Program-made: the position numbers and the translations under genes | Notes under the pieces: model-generated | Seen by the model: the letters and a program-made list of their open reading frames with translations, nothing else | Told to the model about the DNA's origin: nothing | Database searches by the model: none | Origin: an uncultured Bacilli bacterium | GTDB lineage: Bacteria > Bacillota_I > Bacilli_A > RF39 > UBA660 | Direction of reading: 5' to 3' | Assembly (NCBI GenBank): GCA_947598455.1 | Contig: CANQFI010000051.1 | Span: 1 to 11,323 of the forward strand | DNA: 11,323 nt | Part shown: positions 7,137-11,323 of the stretch, in pieces | How the letters are laid out: the number at the start of each line of letters is the position of its first letter | Position numbering within the stretch: the stretch's first letter is position 1

Positions 7137-8276
7137 TTAAATATAACCATGTACTACTTTTTTATATATTTCCCAAAACATACTTCCAAAATTATGTTTA
7201 TTAATACTTTCATTTATAATTAAATCAACTGTTTTAACAACTTTACCTGTATTATCAATAATTTCTAATGATCCAACGACATCGCCTTTTTTTACTGGTG
7301 CTATAATCTTATCTTTATTTACATTATAAGTGTAAGTTTTACTTTCATTTTGTTTTATTAAATCTGTAATATCTTCTTTAACCGAATATGTCCCTTTACT
7401 TTGTTTTCCTTTTTTTATTTCAATTTCTCCAAGAACTTCTTCACTTTTTAAAATCGTATTAAGTTTATAATTTGAAAATCCATAATTTAACATGCTTGTT
7501 GTATCAACACTTCTATGTTCTGAACTATCAACTCCCATTGTAACAGTAATAAATCTAATGTTATTTTTCATAGCAGTTGCTGTTAAACAATATAAAGCAG
7601 TTGTTGTATATCCTGTTTTTAGTCCATCTACGCCTGGATAAAATCTTACTAATTTATTAGTGTTAACTAACCAAGTTTTAGTTCCATCTGGTTTTTCTAA
7701 ATAATCTTCATATAAAGAAGTATAATTTAATATATCCTTATGTTTTAGCAATTCTCTTGCTATTTGGCTCATATCATAAGCTGAGGAATAGTGATCTTCC
7801 ATATCTAATCCATGAACATTGGCAAAATGAGTATTTTTAAGTCCTAGTTCTTTAACTTTATTATTCATCATTTTAACAAACTCATCTGTGCTACCTGCAA
7901 TATATTCTGCCATCGCTACAGCTGCATCATTACCACTAGCTATGGCAATCCCTTTTAATAACTGTTCAACAGATATTTGCATATTTTCTTGCAAAAAAAC
8001 TTGACTACCACCCATATTAGCCGCATTCTTACTAACTGGAACCATATCAGTAAGTTTTATTTTCCCATTATCAACATTTTCCATAATTATTAACATCGTC
8101 ATCATTTTTGTCATTGAAGCAGGAGCTAATCGTTCATCTTTATTATTTTCATAAATAACAGTATTAGTAGTAGGCTCTATCATTATACTAGCCTTACTAT
8201 ATTGTGTTAAATCTAATGCATTAACGTTTTTTAAAGAAAAGAATATACTAAAAATAATAAATAAACATTTTTTCAC
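7137..8276 (-). CDS. dacA: D-alanyl-D-alanine carboxypeptidase (PBP5 type, peptidase family S11)
   Basis: The enzyme removes the terminal D-Ala from peptidoglycan pentapeptides outside the membrane, limiting cross-linking. All three penicillin-binding motifs are present: SMTK at 54-57 with nucleophile S54, SGN at 114-116, and KTG at 220-222. An N-terminal signal peptide (MKKCLFIIFSIFFSLKNVNA, likely cut after A20) is visible. Residues about 285-345 form the PBP5 C-terminal beta domain, and the last 18 residues (NFGSMFWEIYKKVVHGYI) look amphipathic, fitting membrane attachment. The 379-residue length is normal. The start is GTG, set by AAGGTGA four bases upstream; the nearby ATG is out of frame. 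It is divergent from paralog B across a 100 bp region and precedes paralog A on the same strand. The symbol dacA is by family; dacF-like members cannot be excluded. Confidence 0.95.
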   Translation of the reverse strand: MKKCLFIIFSIFFSLKNVNALDLTQYSKASIMIEPTTNTVIYENNKDERLAPASMTKMMTMLIIMENVDNGKIKLTDMVPVSKNAANMGGSQVFLQENMQISVEQLLKGIAIASGNDAAVAMAEYIAGSTDEFVKMMNNKVKELGLKNTHFANVHGLDMEDHYSSAYDMSQIARELLKHKDILNYTSLYEDYLEKPDGTKTWLVNTNKLVRFYPGVDGLKTGYTTTALYCLTATAMKNNIRFITVTMGVDSSEHRSVDTTSMLNYGFSNYKLNTILKSEEVLGEIEIKKGKQSKGTYSVKEDITDLIKQNESKTYTYNVNKDKIIAPVKKGDVVGSLEIIDNTGKVVKTVDLIINESINKHNFGSMFWEIYKKVVHGYI

Positions 8277-8313
8277 TAAATCACCTTAATAAAAAATATT
8301 CAAATAAAAAAAA

Positions 8314-8329
8314 TTTATTCACGAATAAA
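8314..8329. promoter_or_regulatory. Perfect inverted repeat in the dacA/paralog B control region
   Basis: TTTATTC (8314-8320) and GAATAAA (8323-8329) form a perfect 7-base inverted repeat with an AC spacer. It covers the -35 box of the rightward promoter and lies about 40 bp from the dacA start, so a bound protein could affect both genes. I do not recognise it as the site of a known regulator. Confidence 0.4.
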
Positions 8330-8346
8330 ATATTTTATGCTATAAT
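8318..8346 (+). promoter_or_regulatory. Promoter of paralog B (extended -10)
   Basis: TGCTATAAT (8338-8346) is an extended -10 with a perfect TATAAT, and TTCACG (8318-8323, 4/6 match) sits 17 bases upstream. Like the paralog A promoter it combines an extended -10 with a weak -35. The ribosome binding site AAAGAGGT is at 8357-8364. Confidence 0.65.
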
Positions 8347-8376
8347 TATTTAGTAGAAAGAGGTTAGATAGTTTAT

Positions 8377-10425
8377 ATGAATAATGAAGTAAATAATGAG
8401 TCTACTGTTTCACCTAATAATGTAACACCTAATCCAATACCACAAAATCCAGTAGATTCAAATCCAGTAGCACAACAACCTGTAAGTACTCCAGAAGTGC
8501 AACCAATTAGTAGTACACCAAACAATTTAGGTCAAGTTCCTATAAATAATACGCCATTAGGATCAAATCCAGGTACACCACAAGGACCAGATTCTAGTAA
8601 CAATATTATGAATAAAGTAAAATCATTTGGAGTTGTTCCAATTGTTATAGTTGCTGTAGTCGTTGTAGCTTTAATTGCCGGTATTACTACAAAAGTTGTT
8701 ACTTCATCACCAAAGGCAGTTTTTAAAGGTCAAATTAATACTGTCTTCAAAGCTATAAATCAGACTATTGATGGTTTAGATGAAATTGAAGAAAAATTTG
8801 ATATAGCTAATAATAGTGTTCTATTAAAAGGTAGTTTAAATCTTGACACTAATGTTGAAGATTTAGGAGAAAATACTGAACTACTTAAAAAGATTACTAT
8901 GGCAGGCGAATTAGGAATTGATGTAGATAAAGAAGAATTATATTTATCTGGAAGCATAAAAGGTGATAAAAATACTGTAGGTATTAATGCTTATTATCAA
9001 GATGAAGCTGCTTATTTAAACGCTACATTCCTTGAAGATGTAGTTAAAGTAGAAGATGCAGAAGAAATTGATTTTTCAGAAATTAAAGAAGCTTTAAATA
9101 TGTTCAAAGAACAATTAGAAAAAAATGATACTAAAACTTATACTGAGTTAGTTAAAAAAGTTAACGATAGTTTAAACAAATCACTTGATAGCAAAGCTAT
9201 GAAGAAATCAAACGGTAAATTTGAAGTAGATGGCAAAAGCGTATCAGCCACTAAAAATAGCCTTATTTTAGATGAAGATACTTTACAAACTATGGTTGAA
9301 ACATTCTGCAATGAATTAATAGAAGATGACGAATTCTTAAGTGATTTAGCTAATGTTACTGAAACTGATAAAGGTGATATTAAAGAAGGATTAAAAGAAA
9401 TTAAAGACACTATTAAAGATGTTGATATGGAAGATGATATTATAATTAATATCTGGACTAAAGGACTTTTAAATTCTTGTGTTGGATTCAGTATTGAAGT
9501 TGATGAAAAAGAATATATTTCTTATTATGTAAATGATAATAATTCTGAATTAATCATTAATAATCATGCAAGCGATGACTATAGTAAAACTAAAATTGTT
9601 GCAAATTTTGTTAAAAACAAAGAAGAAGTAGAATTTACTGTAAAATATAATGGTGAAAAAGTTGCATCTGGAACTATAAGAGAAATGTCTGAAAAATTAA
9701 TCGATTTTGATATTTCAGTCCAAAGTGGCGATGAAGAAGCTAGCGTTTCTGTTTACATAACTAAAAATGAAGATAAAAAATCAATTAATGGTGAATACAA
9801 GGTTAAAGTATCTTACAATGATGAATATATAAGTGTATCAGGTACTTATGAAATAGCAACTGGCGATATTCCAAGTGTTGATACAAGTAGTGCTGTTTCA
9901 ATAGATGAAGTTGATAGTGAAGAACTTATTGATAATTTAAAATCAGCAACTGAAGGCGATTCTGCATTAGATGAATTATTTGGCGATTCTATTAACGAAT
10001 TAGAAAAAGAATCAATTGATCTAAATTATTATGATATGCACCCATTAACATCTGATGATGAAGCCCTTGCAGTATTAAAGAAAACTAAAGCTACAGTATT
10101 GTATGTTGGCGATACATTCTATTCATCAACTAGTAATTTAGACGCTAGAAATATGTTTGAAAATTTACAAGAAGCTCAAATGGATTTAGATTTTTATAGT
10201 AACTATTATCCAAGCTATAGTGTAGGCGATTCATTCAGAGATGCCGTCAAAGATGTCAATTATACATGTAAAGTATCAGAACCTGATTCAGAAAATAGCG
10301 AAGAAGTATGCCAAGAGTTCCCAGCGATCTATTTAATTAAAGATGGCGAAGTTAAAAAGGCATTCCGTGGAACAGTAACTGAAGAAGAATTAGAAGATGC
10401 CTTAAAAGAAATAGGTATTGAATAA
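8377..10425 (+). CDS. Single-pass membrane protein with C-terminal thioredoxin-like domain (paralog B)
   Basis: I do not recognise a named family for the whole 682-residue protein. Residues 1-80 are a Pro/Asn/Gln-rich tail, predicted cytoplasmic. One hydrophobic segment (86-105) follows, then about 450 extracytoplasmic residues rich in Asp, Glu and Lys. These are nearly collinear with paralog A: VGF at 369-371 matches VGF at 538-540 there, an offset of 169 against about 172 at the membrane segment. Residues about 560-682 read as a thioredoxin fold: strand ATVLYVGDTF (572-581), helix, strand, then FPAIYLIKDGEV (648-659) with a likely cis-proline at P649 and a final helix. The usual CxxC position is FYSST, so redox catalysis at the normal site is unlikely; C631 and C645 lie elsewhere in the domain. 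No terminator separates it from the DUF4176 gene. A binding or scaffold role in the envelope is my inference. Confidence 0.85.
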   Translation: MNNEVNNESTVSPNNVTPNPIPQNPVDSNPVAQQPVSTPEVQPISSTPNNLGQVPINNTPLGSNPGTPQGPDSSNNIMNKVKSFGVVPIVIVAVVVVALIAGITTKVVTSSPKAVFKGQINTVFKAINQTIDGLDEIEEKFDIANNSVLLKGSLNLDTNVEDLGENTELLKKITMAGELGIDVDKEELYLSGSIKGDKNTVGINAYYQDEAAYLNATFLEDVVKVEDAEEIDFSEIKEALNMFKEQLEKNDTKTYTELVKKVNDSLNKSLDSKAMKKSNGKFEVDGKSVSATKNSLILDEDTLQTMVETFCNELIEDDEFLSDLANVTETDKGDIKEGLKEIKDTIKDVDMEDDIIINIWTKGLLNSCVGFSIEVDEKEYISYYVNDNNSELIINNHASDDYSKTKIVANFVKNKEEVEFTVKYNGEKVASGTIREMSEKLIDFDISVQSGDEEASVSVYITKNEDKKSINGEYKVKVSYNDEYISVSGTYEIATGDIPSVDTSSAVSIDEVDSEELIDNLKSATEGDSALDELFGDSINELEKESIDLNYYDMHPLTSDDEALAVLKKTKATVLYVGDTFYSSTSNLDARNMFENLQEAQMDLDFYSNYYPSYSVGDSFRDAVKDVNYTCKVSEPDSENSEEVCQEFPAIYLIKDGEVKKAFRGTVTEEELEDALKEIGIE

Positions 10426-10435
10426 AAATAAAATA

Positions 10436-10464
10436 TGGACAATTGATAATAAATATTATATAAT
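10436..10464 (+). promoter_or_regulatory. Promoter of the DUF4176 gene
   Basis: TGGACA (10436-10441, 5/6 match) and a perfect TATAAT (10459-10464) are separated by 17 bases. The -35 begins 11 bases after the paralog B stop. The gene therefore has its own promoter besides likely read-through from paralog B. Confidence 0.65.
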
Positions 10465-10497
10465 TTCTATAGAGTAAAAAGTGAAGGGAAGATAAAA

Positions 10498-10971
10498 ATG
10501 AACGGACAAATAAAAGAAAAATATTTACCTGTTGGAACAGTTGTATTATTAGCAAATGGAACAAAGAGAGTTATGATTAATGGTTTTTGCACAATGGATG
10601 CCAATAACCCAGACCGTATATTTGATTACTCAGGAGTTTTATTTCCTGAAGGATCATTAAGCTCTGATCAAACACTATTATTTGATCATAATCAAATAGT
10701 AAGAGTAGATCATATGGGTTTAGAAGATGAAGAGGAGAAAAGTTTTAAAGTTAAATTAAAAGAAATAGTTGCTGCTAGTACTCAAGGTAATCAAGGTTCT
10801 CAAGGAGGTGCAACACCTGTTGCAGGAGCTCCAACTCCAGCACCAGCACCAGCACCAGTACCAGTACAAGCTGCTCCAGCAACACCAGCTGCCCCAGTTC
10901 CACCTACACCTCCTGTACCTCCAGCATCTCCAAGTGCTCCACAAAATCCACAAAATCCTTTCCAAAGCTAA
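10498..10971 (+). CDS. DUF4176 domain protein with Pro/Ala-rich C-terminal tail
   Basis: Residues 1-88 resemble the DUF4176 family: LPVGTVVLLANGTKRVMING, then FDYSGVLFPEGSL, then LLFDHNQIV and GLEDEEEKSF. DUF4176 proteins are small cytoplasmic proteins of unknown biochemistry, often encoded near type VII secretion and LXG toxin genes in Firmicutes; no such gene is in this window. Residues about 94-157 are a Gly/Gln then Pro/Ala/Val-rich tail (PAPAPAPVPV and similar) ending NPQNPFQS. The domain alone is about 90 residues, so the tail is an extension. There is no signal peptide or membrane segment. The ATG has AAGGGA eight bases upstream. It follows paralog B by 72 bp and ends in an intrinsic terminator. 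The family call is from memory of motifs, without a search. Confidence 0.75.
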   Translation: MNGQIKEKYLPVGTVVLLANGTKRVMINGFCTMDANNPDRIFDYSGVLFPEGSLSSDQTLLFDHNQIVRVDHMGLEDEEEKSFKVKLKEIVAASTQGNQGSQGGATPVAGAPTPAPAPAPVPVQAAPATPAAPVPPTPPVPPASPSAPQNPQNPFQS

Positions 10972-10990
10972 TTATATAAAAATTGATAAG

Positions 10991-11027
10991 AACAATTACT
11001 ATTTGACAAAGAATAGTAATTGTTTTA
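10991..11027 (+). terminator. Intrinsic terminator of the DUF4176 gene
   Basis: AACAATTACTATT (10991-11003) and AATAGTAATTGTT (11012-11024) are a perfect 13-base inverted repeat with an 8-base loop, followed by a short T-rich stretch. The stem is AT-rich and the T tract is broken by an A, so efficiency may be moderate. The loop contains most of the next promoter's -35 box. Confidence 0.7.
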
Positions 11028-11031
11028 TATT
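11003..11031 (+). promoter_or_regulatory. Promoter of the proS T-box leader
   Basis: A perfect TTGACA (11003-11008) and TATATT (11026-11031) are separated by 17 bases. The predicted start near 11038 is just upstream of T-box Stem I. The promoter lies across the right half of the preceding terminator. Confidence 0.7.
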
Positions 11032-11037
11032 ACATAA

Positions 11038-11238
11038 ATAAATGCATTGATTGGGACATAATTTCTTACTTCCTTATTTAAAGAGAGCTTTAATTGGTGA
11101 AAATAAGCAATAATAGTAAGTCATTCCTACCCATGAGTGAAATATGAAAATATTTCCGGATATACATCCGTTATCAAAAAAAGTATATAAGGATGGTACC
11201 GTGCTTTAGCACTCCTTTGGTATCATCCTTTTTATTTT
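11038..11238 (+). promoter_or_regulatory. T-box riboswitch leader of proS (proline specifier CCT)
   Basis: This leader senses uncharged tRNA-Pro and lets transcription proceed into proS. Stem I has a base with GA (11049-11050) facing GA (11135-11136), as in the T-box kink-turn, then TGGG (11052-11055) with CCCA (11130-11133). A specifier loop holding CCT at 11126-11128 followed by A comes next, then CTTACT (11065-11070) with AGTAAG (11115-11120). The AGAGAGC and TTGGTGAAAA distal motifs (11083-11104) are present. Stem II is GAAATAT/ATATTTC with a GAAA loop (11139-11156). Stem III is CGGAT/ATCCG (11157-11170). The T-box GGATGGTACCGTG (11191-11203) forms the antiterminator AAGGA/TCCTT plus GTGC/GCAC around the TGGTACC bulge. 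The variable T after TGG fits an A discriminator, as expected for tRNA-Pro. Confidence 0.95.
11189..11238 (+). terminator. T-box regulated terminator before proS
   Basis: AAGGATGGTACC (11189-11200) pairs with GGTATCATCCTT (11219-11230) over 12 bp with one G-U pair, followed by a T-rich run. The left arm is the T-box itself, so terminator and antiterminator are mutually exclusive. Confidence 0.9.
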
Positions 11239-11261
11239 AAAATATTAGAGGAGGTTAAAAG

Positions 11262-11323
11262 ATGAAAATTAGTAAAAGTTACTTTTTTACATTAAGAGAA
11301 GATGCCAAAGATGAAGAAAGTAG
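11262..11323 (+). CDS. proS: Prolyl-tRNA synthetase, N-terminus (partial)
   Basis: The first 20 codons are present (MKISKSYFFTLREDAKDEES) before the window ends. The start is set by AGAGGAGGT (11247-11255) six bases before the ATG. The sequence resembles the N-terminus of bacterial class II prolyl-tRNA synthetases, which begin with a MKLSK-x-FF-TLRE-like stretch ahead of motif 1. ProS charges tRNA-Pro with proline in the cytoplasm. The identity is strengthened by the upstream T-box, whose specifier codon is CCT (proline). Length and domain content cannot be judged. Another proline-responsive gene is possible but less likely. Confidence 0.85.
   Translation, partial: MKISKSYFFTLREDAKDEES

Noticed and set aside
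8281..8340. Minus-strand promoter for dacA
   Set aside because: The stretch is very AT-rich and offers several weak -10-like hexamers, but none has a convincing -35 at 16-18 bases, so no site was called.
10756..10965. Trp/Cys/Ser-rich minus-strand frame
   Set aside because: It is the antisense of the Pro/Ala-rich tail codons; the Trp and Cys content is an artefact of reverse-complemented CCA and GCA repeats.
10769..11041. Leu/Gln/His-rich plus-strand frame overlapping the DUF4176 tail
   Set aside because: It is the shifted reading of the Pro/Ala repeat and runs through the terminator and promoter; no ribosome binding site or plausible domain.

Overview
The window is AT-rich (roughly 30% GC by eye) and uses the standard bacterial code. 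Its gene content (truB, rpsO-pnp, a T-box-controlled proS, a PBP5-type carboxypeptidase), strong AAGGTGA/AGGAGG ribosome binding sites and TTGACA/TATAAT promoters point to a low-GC Firmicute. An uncultured Bacilli or Mollicutes-related gut lineage is my inference; no taxonomic marker in the window settles it.

Region 1 (1-4740) is mostly information processing. A divergent gene leaves the left edge on the minus strand with only its first 24 codons present. truB (tRNA pseudouridine-55 synthase) is followed 23 bp later by a transglutaminase-like protein. That gene is split by a -1 frameshift exactly at a T_TTT_TTT heptamer. rpsO (S15) follows with its own promoter and a structured leader, then an intergenic terminator, then pnp (polynucleotide phosphorylase). 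pnp ends at a bidirectional terminator shared with the convergent gene.

Region 2 (4745-10971) is a cell-envelope cluster arranged around a divergent control region at 8277-8376. Leftward run dacA (D-Ala-D-Ala carboxypeptidase) and a 770-residue single-pass membrane protein with a Gln/Pro/Val-rich cytoplasmic tail. Rightward run a 682-residue single-pass membrane protein and a DUF4176 protein with a Pro/Ala-rich tail. The two large membrane proteins are diverged, nearly collinear paralogs. The rightward one also ends in a thioredoxin-like domain that has no CxxC. This cluster is the best candidate here for an undescribed system.

Region 3 (10972-11323) holds the terminator of the DUF4176 gene with the next promoter's -35 box in its hairpin loop. 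A complete T-box leader follows, with a proline CCT specifier, and then the first 20 codons of proS.

How they fit together: the left part serves tRNA modification, translation and RNA turnover, and the right edge serves proline charging under tRNA-Pro control. The middle block acts at the membrane and wall; its link to peptidoglycan maturation rests on the position of dacA and is an inference.
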